Part shown: one piece after another, positions 11,395-21,453 of the stretch
How the letters are laid out: each line of letters opens with the position of its first letter
Position numbering within the stretch: position 1 is the stretch's first letter
The notes under the pieces: generated by a model
The model's database searches: none
Told to the model about the DNA's origin: nothing
What the model saw: the letters and a program-made list of their open reading frames with translations, nothing else
DNA from: Macrostomum hystrix
Lineage: Eukaryota > Platyhelminthes > Macrostomidae
Reading direction: 5' to 3'
Length of the DNA: 64,000 nt
Assembly: GCA_950097015.1 (NCBI GenBank)
Contig: CATNEN010000039.1
Span: 11,006,001 to 11,070,000, forward strand
Translations under genes and position numbers: made by a program

Positions 11395-14300
11395 TCAGTA
11401 CACCCTGAGATTGCACAGAGCAGATCCGCCTCCTAAACCGTCTGACATCGATGAGAAGGCAGGCTCAACCGTCGGATCTCCTGCAGTTACTTGAATGTAG
11501 ACGAACCTACCGTGCATCGGCTTGGCGCAGGCGATGTGCAGGTTGTACTGCTGCGGGCGGCGGCAGTGGATAAGGTCTGGCTCATTTGACACTAATGACA
11601 GAACAATAGACACCCTGTACAGACAATTATGATTTAGAGGACCGGAACAGACACCAAGGACAGACACTTGGAAGAGACACCCAGAACCTGTAGACACTCG
11701 GAACAGACACCCGAAACAGACACCCAGAACAGACACTCGGAACAGACACCTGGAACAGACACCCGGCACAGACACCCGGAACAGACGCTCGTGTGGTGAC
11801 TGAGCTGAATGAAAGTGCCCAGTGCACCTTGTGTGAGTGCGCTGCACCCCCCCGCACTTGGTTGTTTATTCTTTATCTCGGCCTGCGCCGCGCTGATTGG
11901 CTGGGCCATTTCGACCCTGCGCCTCTCCCCCTGTTGTTGTTCACTCGGCCGGCTTACACCGGTTGATGTACCCTCCCTCCCCCCTAGTTATTTATGCCGT
12001 GCGCTGCGCTGATTGGCGGGCCGTGTTTTTTGGGGGTCTTGGGTCTGCCCTGGCCCCTCGGGGGTGGGGCTTTAGCCCCGGGCTCTCCCCCCGCCGCGGT
12101 GCTATTTATTGTGGAGCGCTGGACCCCGGCCTCTGCCACCGCCGGCCCCCCTCAAGACAACTACGTACGACACCTAAAATCACGACTGCCTGGCCCCCCC
12201 TCTACGGGAACGCTGCCCTGTCTGAGTCCCACTACTCGACTGACTAACAATATACGGGTTTGACTTCCGGTCATCCGGCCCTGCCTGCGCCGCGCGACTG
12301 TGCGAACTTCTGGTTGGTAAGCCTTCGACTCCGCGTTTGTCCTTTGCGGGCTAGCTTTAGGCACCTTAGAGGAAGTGGAGCGTCGTACGCCGATCCCCCC
12401 CTCAACCAGTGTGCGTCGTACGCTCGCTGGAGGCTGTCGTGCGTCGTACGCTCGATCTGCCTAGCCCAACCGACTCTGTGTCGTACGCGGGTCGGTGGGG
12501 ACGACCGTAGCCAGGGTCAGTACGCGAGCCCGAGTCCGTGGGGCGCCCCTGGGGATTGAGCCCTCGAGCCCCATCATCACACTCGGAACAGACACTTGGA
12601 AGAGACACCCAGAACCTGTAGACATTCGGAACAGACACCCGGAACAGACACCCAGAACAGACACCCGGAACAGACACCCAGAACAGACACTCGGAACCGA
12701 CACTCGGAACAGACACTCGGAACAGACACCTGGAACAGACACCCGGAACAGACACCCGGAACAGACACTCAGAACAGACGCTCGGAACAGTCACTTGGAA
12801 GAGACACCCAGAACCTGTAGACACTCGAAACAGACACCCGGAACAGACACCCGGAACAGACACCCGGAACAGACACCCAGAACAGACACCCAGAACAGAC
12901 CTGATTGAGCTTATTCGTTGCCAACGCATCGGCTTTGCCGCAAAGAAATTTCCGGGCAGCCAGGCCGCGCCTATTCGACCTGCCCGAGCCGAACACCTTG
13001 TTGGGAGACTTCTTTGCCACGAAGACCTCTAGCCGGCGTTGTGGCCCAGTCAGGGTGCCGTCTTCAAATGGGTCCAGGGAAGCAAAGAGCAGTTAATATG
13101 AGCTTGTCATATCTAAGCTGAACCCTACTTAATTTAAAAAAAGGTTTGCAAGCAATCCCACTGGTTATGAGTATAGTATTCCAGGGATTGGTGAATAAAT
13201 TTGATAAAAAACACCGCAGCCACCTCACTACCTACACATGATACCCCTCTCCCTGGTGGTTAGTAGCAAAAGGTCCTTGAGCTCGATTCCGCGGCGAGGC
13301 CATATTCATTTGGCACCCCAGCCGCGGAGAGAAAGCTTGACGGCTTGTCGTGCAATTTTACGCCCTTGAGTGTCATATGAGGACCTTGCGGACTTCCAAG
13401 GCACAGTGAGAGTGTACAATGCATGACGATGAGATGTACAAACCTGTGTGAGTGTGTGCCTGCGTACGGCAGTGAAATGGGCAGAACTGCCTCCTCGCTG
13501 GCTGTGGCTATTGTGTCACAAAATGATGTGCCATTGCCCACAGCCCTCCTGCAATAATTACTATAAAAAAATGTTTAAGCGATCCTACTGGCCATGAGTA
13601 GTACACCCTGGACCGGCTGTTTAGTTTTCAAATCGACCAGCCAGCTGACTAAGGACGCAGTTGAAGGCACGGAGGCGCAACCGCCGCCGGCTCCGCCGAC
13701 CACGGACTCGGACCAGCTGTCCCAACCGTCGGCGCCGCCGTTCGCTCCGGCCTGACGCTTGCGATGCCGGCTGCCACCGGCGTCCGTGTCATCGTTGGCG
13801 CCCAGCCAGGCCGGCTTGTTGTAGGCCAGGTTGGCTAAGCAGCGGCTGGAGTTGCTGACACGGAAGAAGGCGCCTCCGCCGCCGCCGCCAACGCAGGAGT
13901 CCTCTTGGTGGCAGCCGATCACATCGACGCGCATGGCGATGCTGCCCTGCCAGCGGACCGGGTGGAAGCGAACATAGCGCGCCGTGAAGGGCCGGTTCAG
14001 GTAGTGAATGCGCTCACTGTCTCGGTTGTGATTTCCGTGGAACAGCTGGGGCAGGTGTGAAGAACAGATTCTATTCAGTCCAAGTGGCTCACAAATACTA
14101 AACCCCTTCATTGTGCCTTTGATTTAGCTGACTAAGCAGACCATCTTTAGTATTGCTCGCGATACTTCTTACATTAAAACAAGATAACTTTTCTTTGACA
14201 AATGCCGAATGCGAACACTGCTAAGTCCCCTTGTATCGCTGCAAAAGTTTTTGAACGCGGGCCCATTTATTAGGCGGGCAGGCGAGGGTTCAGAAATGAA

Positions 14301-17300
14301 AGGATTCGCGCCATAAAACTGCCAACCGCGAGCAGATGAGAGCATCTTGGACAGTTTGCCGGCTTGATTTTGACCACTTAACCATTTCTGAAGATATATT
14401 TCGTCTTTGCGTTTGTTCACAGTGGAATGTCGCGGAGGCCCTGGCTGTTTCAGCTTGCAATTTTTTCGTTGCAGTGTTTGTGCGGCAGAACGACTGTCTG
14501 TCACTGATAGCGGAGGTATCATAGAGATACTTCTATTCTGAGGTCCCGGCATCGGAATGCGGAGAATTCCCTAATGGCCGCGATGGCTGCAGTCTATTGG
14601 GGAAAAGCAAGGCAGTATTGCCCAAAGCCTTTTTTAAAAGTGACCGGAAATCTTCAAGGGAGGGCGGATTGCGTTGTCTTTTCGATGCTTTAATTGTTTT
14701 GCATGGCAGCATTGACAGCCGAAAATACCAGCACGTATTCGCTTGCCTTGGGACTAAGATGGTCGGCGTCCTTGTACAGCGCCCACGACCTGCCGTCGTT
14801 GCTGTAGGCAACCCGGTAGGCCGTGACCCAGGCGTCCGACCTGCCGTCACCGCGACCCTTCGTCACCAGGCCGGTGACCCGCGCTGGCGGTCCCAGGTCC
14901 ACCTGGAGCCACTGGTTTTCTGTAGGAATGGGTTGTGGAGGGTCACAAAACATGCTGGGAGTGTCCCGATGTCAGTGCCGTTGATGGATTGCTCAACACG
15001 CTGCCCGTGCTTGTCCTACGTATGCTTAAAGAATTCGTTCGAGGATTTGAGGACCGGGGATTTGAGGGATGACACCAGGAATTTGAGGGTTGGCATCAGG
15101 GGTTTTAGGGATGAAACCTGGGTTTTAGGGATGACACCAGGGATTTGAGGGATGACACCAGGGATTTGAGGGTTGGCATCAGGGATTTGAGGGTTTGCAT
15201 CAGGGATTTAAGAGATTAAACCTGGGTTTTAGGGATGACACCAGGGATTTGAGGGTTTGCATCAGGGATTTGAGGGATGACACCTGGGGATTGAGGGTGG
15301 ATTTGTGGCTCACCGTTCAGCCTCTTGGCGCACCAGGCCTTGCCCGTGACCGCGTGGCCGTACGAAGCGTCGCAGGTTCGCATCGCGCGTCGACCGCGCG
15401 AGCTGGACGCCGTCAGGCGGGCGTAGGGCGGCTGCGCCAACGACCGCTTGCAGGCTGCGTGTAAAAGTGCAATCGTAGGATTTATGTCAGCTGACTGAAG
15501 CAACATCACCCCTCAGAACTCAATACAGAGGCACATTGTGTGGGATGTCCTTTACACACAGACTTCATGTGGCTCATTAAAAAGTACAAATTAACAAGCA
15601 TTGAAGCACATCATTGAAATTTCAGACCAGCTTATGCGGATCAGAATCGAAATCATTAACCTAAAAGCGAGTCGCAAGTCGTAAGATTTATTCTGCAATA
15701 TCATCAGCGATCTAACTGGCAAACTTTTATGGCGCGGATTTATTGCCATCAGCGCCGATGGCAGTTTCAAGGGCCGTCAATTTTGTCCAGCTATCGTTTG
15801 GCAATGTCTAACTAAGAGTGCAGTAACCACTCGAAAACTGCAGTAAGCCGTGACTGCAGTTTTCGAGTGGTCATAAATTTGTACTATGAGAAGACACTCA
15901 GATTTCACCCGAAAGTCAAATTACGGCTAGCACTTGAAGCCAGGTTCCTCAGGGCCCGTGCTATTGGCAGTTAGCGAGAAATTGGTAAATAAAATGAAAA
16001 CAGTTATATAAGCCCTGGTGGAACTTCTACAATCGACAAAAAAGACTATTTTATAAAAAAGACAGTTTCAACTAGATAGGACTAGGGCCTTTTCAGTTTT
16101 ATCGTCTTTAATTGCGGGATGATAAACTGTTTATGATCGAATTATCCCGAAATTGCGATAGGGATTTTGTGAGGATTTTTGTTTGCAGAATCTTAAAGAA
16201 TTCTGGAAATTATAGTTATTCATTCGAAAAAATCTTAAGTGGAAAATTATGAGATTCCAAAAATCTGCCTGGGGAGATTCCTATCGGCTAATTAGATGGG
16301 AATTACGATGGAAGAATCAGAGGAATTCCCATCGACAAATTAGTCTTTTCTAATCGGTTAATAAGGGAGATTCCCATCTATTAATTCGGGGAATTCCAAT
16401 AGACGAATTGTGGATTGTGTATTAAAAAAGAGATTTCCCATAGACAAAATGAGGGAATTCCCAATGACGAAATGAGGGAATCCCCATAGACAAAATGAGG
16501 GAATTCCCATAGAGTAAATGAGGGAATTCCCGTTAAAGAAATGGGGGAATTCCCATCGACGGAATGAGGGAATTCCCATTGACGATTTTGGGGATTCGAT
16601 TCGATGAATTCGGAGATTCCAATCAATGAATTTGGGGATTCTAATTGACGAATTCGGGGTAGGGTTCATGGTTCATGGTTCATGACTCACGCTGACAGCC
16701 GAGTATCTCCAGTCGCAGACTCGGATGCCGGTGAAACTGCAGCGGGTGCAGGCGAACAAACCTGGCCGTAAAAGGTGCCTTAAAGTAGTTGTGCTTCACT
16801 GAGAACGCATCCAGGTTGGCTTCAAAGATCTGCAATTCGAGGTGTAAGTTTACTTTTATTTATTAACTGATTAGTTTGCTAAATATGAAATCAGATCAGG
16901 CACGCAAGGGTGTACTTGGTAGATAAGAGTGGGCTTAACTAGATAGTCGATAAATATCTTCGATCTACTACTATAAAGCTCAATTTCGCCACGAGGGCCA
17001 AAGGCACTGTGTGTGCACTGCCTGACGACGAGAAAGTCAGACCGAGATAGATGTACACACCAGTGTGAGTACGGTATATTGTGTCCATGTGTGTTCAGTG
17101 GTCAGCGGAATGGGGAGAATTGGCTCCAGCTGGCTGGGGGTTGCAGATACTAAAATCAAATGATTAATTCTACATTCGGGTGAGTGGCAACGCGTTTTCC
17201 GCTCGCTTTACGGTTCCTAAGCTCGATTTCGCGGCGAGGTCACATTCCCAAGCCAGAGAAGGCTTGGGGGTTAGTTGTGCAATTTACGCACTTGAGAACC

Positions 17301-18611
17301 AACCTCCAAGGCACAGAAGGGTGTACACTGCCTGACAATGAGAAAGTCAGGGCAGAGGTACACACTTGTGTGAGCGAGTGCTGTCAAGAGTCAGCGAAAT
17401 GTCTATTGTCACCTAATATTGTGCCCGTGCGCACAGCAATTATTATTATTATTATTATTATTATCATTAGCAATCCTACCTTCCTCTGGCCAGCCTCGTC
17501 AGTCACTGTCTGCCAATCAGACGCATCGCTGCTATAGCTGACTGAGTAGGTGCTGACCCAGTCGTTGCCGTCGCCGCGACCCTGGGTCATGACCCCCGTG
17601 ACCGTGGCCTCGACCCCCAGGTCGACCTGGACCCACTCGGAGCCACTCTTGAACTGGGCGCACCAGGCCACTCCGTCGGGTCCGTACAGCCTGGCGTGCT
17701 TGGCCTGGCAGCTGCCGCCGCGCGAGTATTTCTCCGGAAAGCTTGAGGAAGCCGTGATCTGCCAGTCGCGAATTTCCCCAGAGATCAGGCCGAGCGGTCC
17801 GTCCTGGTCGCCGCAGTTGATCCCGGCTGAGCCTGGGATTAGAGAGGCCAGCTCTAGATGCTCTTACCCCTTGATACGAAAATTCTTATTTCTAGATATG
17901 ATGCTACTTATCTCTAGATACGATTCTTCTTATCTCTAGATACGATTCTTCTTATCTCTAGATATGCTTCTTCTTATCTCTAGATATGCTTCTTCTTATC
18001 TCTAGATATGCTTCTTCTTATCTCTAGATATGATTATTCTAATATCTAGATATGATTATTCTAATCTCTAGATACGATTCTTCTTATCTCTAGATATGAT
18101 TCTTCTTATCTCTAGATATGAGTCTTCTTATCTCTAGATATGATTCTTCTTATCTCTAGATATGATTCTTCTAATCTCTAGATATGAGTCTTCTTATCTC
18201 TAGATATGATTCTTCAGGTCTCTAGATATGATTCTTCTAATCTCTAGATATGATTCTTCTAATCTCTAGATATGATTCTTCTAATCTCTAGATATGATTC
18301 TTCTTATCTCTAGATATGATACTGAATTATCTGTCGATATAAACCTTCGTATCCCTAGATATTCTGTCCCTAGATATTCTGTCCCTAGATATTCTGTCCC
18401 TAGATATTCTGTCCCTAGATATTCTGTCTACATGAGACTACAGCCTGAAGCTATTCCAAATCAATTGAAAACTTCGCATTTTACGAAAGGCCTTCAAAAT
18501 ATTGATTTCTTTCCACCCTAATTAAGAATCAACAGAACCAGGTTGATTACCTTCCACGGAAGAGATTAGGATCGCCCAGCTCAACCAGAGTGTCGCAATC
18601 AATTTCGGCAT
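11395..18611 (-). CDS. Secreted protein: signal peptide, two F5/8-C domains, fucolectin-like domain
   Basis: Eight exons on the minus strand: 18611-18551, 17832-17480, 16829-16691, 15454-15314, 14919-14747, 14045-13589, 13061-12901 and 11580-11395. They total 557 codons including the stop, with all phases consistent. Exon 1 is a hydrophobic signal peptide (MPKLIATLWLSWAILISS). Exons 2-3 form one F5/8-C domain (WVQVDLG, VTGVMTQGRGDG, ARFVRLHPLQFH, LEILGC). Exons 4-6 form a second (WLQVDLG, VTGLVTKGRGDG, ARYVRFHPVRW, VDVIGC). The rest of exon 6 plus exons 7-8 read as a fucolectin-type fold, starting NLAYNKPAW and ending GRFVYIQ then LCNLRVY. Such proteins bind surface glycans or lipids outside the cell. 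Intron 5 uses a GC donor. The exon 6 donor is the least certain call; without splicing there the frame stops at 13575. Confidence 0.8.
11640..11791. repeat. 13-bp-type array (GGAACAGACACCC), left part
   Basis: Units of CGGAACAGACACC type in the last intron of the discoidin gene. The same array resumes at 12582 after the LTR-like insertion. Confidence 0.9.
11792..12581. mobile_element. Solo-LTR-like insertion, 790 bp
   Basis: GC-rich segment starting TGTGG and ending TCACA, so it has the TG...CA ends of an LTR with a short terminal inversion (TGTG/CACA). It is flanked by a 4-bp direct repeat CTCG (11788-11791 and 12582-12585). It splits a minisatellite, and an uninterrupted copy of the target (CAGACG joined to CTCGGAACAG) survives in the same array at 12775-12790. 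Inside are two inverted CCAAT boxes (GCTGATTGGC), TATTTAT motifs and four CGTCGTACGC-type motifs. No coding region or second LTR is present. The superfamily cannot be told. Confidence 0.65.
12582..12900. repeat. 13-bp-type array, right part, abutting a splice donor
   Basis: Continuation of the GGAACAGACACCC array. On the minus strand its first unit (GTCTGTTCTGG) is also the 5' splice site of exon 7 of the discoidin gene. Confidence 0.9.
13205..13560 (+). repeat. SINE family B copy
   Basis: tRNA-like head (CTTGAGCTCGATTCCGCGG, B-box like), then a body with CCAAGGCACAGTGAGAGTGTAC and CCTGTGTGAGTGTGTG, ending in TTGCAATAATTA. It matches seven other places in the window. Lies in intron 6 of the discoidin gene. 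Confidence 0.75.
15047..15297. repeat. 21-bp-type array
   Basis: Units of GGGATTTGAGGGATGACACC type in intron 4 of the discoidin gene, reaching to within about 20 bp of the exon 4 donor. Confidence 0.85.
15826..15871. repeat. Perfect 19-bp inverted repeat, 8-nt loop
   Basis: ACCACTCGAAAACTGCAGT at 15826-15844 is exactly reverse-complementary to 15853-15871, with the loop AAGCCGTG. It lies in intron 3 of the discoidin gene. Confidence 0.95.
16250..16665. repeat. 23-25-bp-type array (GGGAATTCCCAT)
   Basis: Units containing the palindromic GGGAATTCCCAT followed by AGACAAAATGA variants, in intron 3 of the discoidin gene, ending about 25 bp from the exon 3 donor. Confidence 0.85.
16970..17150 (+). 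repeat. SINE family B copy, partial
   Basis: Body of family B (AAAGGCACTGTGTGTGCACT, GACGAGAAAGTCAGA, GGCTGGGGGTTGCAG) without a full tRNA-like head, in intron 2 of the discoidin gene. Confidence 0.65.
17190..17470 (+). repeat. SINE family B copy with ATT-repeat tail
   Basis: Head TCCTAAGCTCGATTTCGCGG, body CCAAGGCACAGAAGGGTGTA and ACACACTTGTGTGAG, tail (ATT)n at 17441-17466. It ends within about 10 bp of the exon 2 donor of the discoidin gene. Confidence 0.75.
17880..18427. repeat. 22-bp array grading into a 15-bp array
   Basis: About 20 units of TATCTCTAGATATGATTCTT type, then five of CCCTAGATATTCTGT type, in intron 1 of the discoidin gene. Confidence 0.9.
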
Positions 18612-18690
18612 TTTAGTCGACAATCGATTTCGAAGTTGCAAAAAGAATACAATGCACAGTCACTGCGATGCTTGAAATCAAGCTATTTAT

Positions 18691-18699
18691 CTATTTATG
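18691..18699 (-). promoter_or_regulatory. TATA-like motif upstream of the discoidin gene
   Basis: Minus-strand CATAAATAG lies about 80 bp upstream of the signal-peptide ATG (18611), a plausible distance for a TATA element plus a short 5' UTR. Position and motif only. Confidence 0.3.
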
Positions 18700-19167
18700 C
18701 AGTTGTGCAGACATGGGAGCCGCCCACACGGCACCTAGCACAATTCTCAGCATGCAGCCAGAAGAAGATCAAGAGGCTTTTAACGCGGGCCACCCTAAAA
18801 TGGATCTGGCAAATGCGCAGAGGCACCTTGGCATTGAGGAGCCAATGAAGACTGAACTCGAAAATATAGCTGGGCCTTCATTTTAGCTGCCATGGGGGGC
18901 AGATGTAGCAATGGGCCATAGATAGACCATTCCATTAGGACTTAGCGAGCCTGGTTTGCTATTCTTCGCAAATATTTTAGCCGACAAAAGCAAAGATTGC
19001 CTAGCTGACACATCCAATCAAAGCAACAGGGCATCATGGGACTGTCAAACCCAGTCATTTGCGGGAGGATCACTTACCACCTATGGCTGCTTGCTTTGTC
19101 TGTTTGTTCTGCTTGTCTGCGTTCTGAATCATTTCGCTAGATTGTCTCTTCCGATTTTCGGTTGTGT

Positions 19168-20395
19168 TTAAGTGTGTTTGTCTGTTGTTTGTGTGTGTTT
19201 GTCAGTTCTGTGTGTGTGTTTGTCAGTTCTGTGTGTTTGTCAGTTCTGTGTGTTTGTCAGTTCTGTGTGTTTGTCAGTTCTGTGTGTGTGTTTGTCAGTT
19301 CTGTGTGTTTGTCAGTTCTGTGTGTTTGTCAGTTCTGTGTGTGTGTTTGTCAGTTCTGTGTGTTTGTCAGTTCTGTGTGTGTGTTTGTCAGTTCTGTGTG
19401 TTTGTCAGTTCTGTGTGTTTGTCAGTTCTGTGTGTTTGTCAGTTCTGTGTGTTTGTCAGTTCTGTGTGTGTGTTTGTCAGTTCTGTGTGTTTGTCAGTTC
19501 TGTGTGTGTGTTTGTCAGTTCTGTGTGTTTGTCAGTTCTGTGTGTGTGTCAGTTCTGTGTGTTTGTCAGTTCTGTGTGTTTGTCAGTTCTGTGTGTTTGT
19601 CAGTTCTGTGTGTTTGTCAGTTCTGTGTGTGTGTTAGTCAGTTCTGTGTGTGTGTTTGTCAGTTCTGTGTGTGTGTTTATCAGTTCTGTGTGTGTTTATC
19701 AGTTCTGTGTGTTTGTTTGTCAGTTCTGTGTGTTTGTTTGTCAGTTCTGTGTGTGTTTATCAGTTCTGTGTGTGTTTATCAGTTCTGTGTTTGTTTGTCA
19801 GTTCTGTGTGTTTGTTTGTCAGTTCTGTGTGTTTGTTTGTCAGTTCTGTGTGTGTGTTTATCAGTTCTGTGTGTGTGTTTGTCAGTTCTGTGTGTGTGTT
19901 TGTCAGTTCTGTGTGTGTGTTTGTCAGTTCTGTGTGTTTGTCAGTTCTGTGTGTTTGTCAGTTCTGTGTGTGTGTTTGTCAGTTCTGTGTGTTTGTCAGT
20001 TCTGTGTGTGTGTTTGTCAGTTCTGTGTGTTTGTCAGTTCTGTGTGTTTGTCAGTTCTGTGTGTGTGTTTGTCAGTTCTGTGTGTTTGTCAGTTCTGTGT
20101 GTTTGTCAGTTCTGTGTGTGTGTTTGTCAGTTCTGTGTGTGTGTTTGTCAGTTCTGTGTGTGTGTTTGTCAGTTCTGTGTGTTTGTCAGTTCTGTGTGTT
20201 TGTCAGTTCTGTGTGTTTGTCAGTTCTGTGTGTTTGTCAGTTCTGTGTGTGTGTTTGTCAGTTCTGTGTGTTTGTCAGTTCTGTGTGTGTGTTTGTCAGT
20301 TCTGTGTGTGTGTTTGTCAGTTCTGTGTGTGTGTTTGTCAGTTCTGTGTGTGTGTTTGTCAGTTCTGTGTGTGTGTGTTTGTCTGTTGTTTGTGT
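19168..20395. repeat. GTGTGTTTGTCAGTTCT array (17-21 bp units)
   Basis: About 60 units of TGTGTGTTTGTCAGTTC with extra GT or GTTT insertions. All three plus-strand frames are nearly open because the unit lacks stops. 18887-19167 shows nothing recognisable. Confidence 0.95.
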
Positions 20396-20396
20396 G

Positions 20397-21095
20397 TCCC
20401 ATATTGTTTGTCCCATACCAACTATCCCACACCAACTATCCCACACCAACTATCCCACACCAACTATCCCATACCAACTATCCCACACCAACTATCCCAC
20501 ACCAACTATCCCATACCAACTATCCCACACCAACTATCCCACACCAACTATCCCATACCAACTATCCCACACCAACTATCCCACACCAACTATCCCACAC
20601 CAACTATCCCATACCAACTATCCCATACCAACTATCCCACACCAACTATCCCATACCAACTATCCCATACCAACTATCCCACACCAACTATCCCACACCA
20701 ACTATCCCATACCAACTATCCCATACCAACTATCCCACACCAACTATCCCATACCAACTATCCCATACCAACTATCCCATACCAACTATCCCACACCAAC
20801 TATCCCATACCAACTATCCCACACCAACTATCCCACACCAACTATCCCATACCAACTATCCCACACCAACTATCCCATACCAACTATCCCATACCAACTA
20901 TCCCACACCAACTATCCCACACCAACTATCCCACACCAACTATCCCACACCAACTATCCCACACCAACTATCCCATACCAACTATCCCACACCAACTATC
21001 CCACACCAACTATCCCATACCAACTATCCCATACCAACTATCCCACACCAACTATTCCACACCAACTATCCCACACCAACTATCCCATACTAACA
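20397..21095. repeat. 14-bp array (CAACTATCCCAYAC)
   Basis: About 48 units of CAACTATCCCACAC or CAACTATCCCATAC, starting directly after the preceding unrelated array with only a short bridge (CATATTGTTTGTCC). Confidence 0.95.
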
Positions 21096-21453
21096 TTACA
21101 TATCCAAAACCCTCGCCAGAGCAAGTTGTATCTGATACTATTACCAACGTGTTTTCAGTTGAACACAAGTAACCTCTTTCTGAGAAAATAAAAAATTCAG
21201 AGTTTTTGCTTTAGTTTTTCAGGTTTATTTATAAAAGAAAATGAGTTTTGCATGCAAAAGGAGACCAACAACTTTTGAAAAGGTGCTTTGAGCGGCTCTA
21301 CCAACGCCAAGCTGAAATTTCAGGCTATGAGCTGTTTTTTGCAGAAAATACGATTTAAAACCAATCAAAATTAAGAAGCTAAAGCGTAGAAGTTATGTAC
21401 AGATAAAACAATTCGACAGCCCTTGTCAATGCTTGTCAATCATCTCGCCAGTG

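Noticed and set aside
18668-18886. 72-codon plus-strand ORF with a hydrophobic start, 57 bp from the discoidin ATG
   Set aside because: It overlaps the probable promoter of the minus-strand gene and has no family, splice or conservation support.
19162-21172. Open frames of 500-660 codons (VCLSVLCVCQF..., HTNYPTPTIP...)
   Set aside because: They are produced by stop-free tandem repeats in all three frames, with no gene context, and read straight through the junction of two unrelated arrays.
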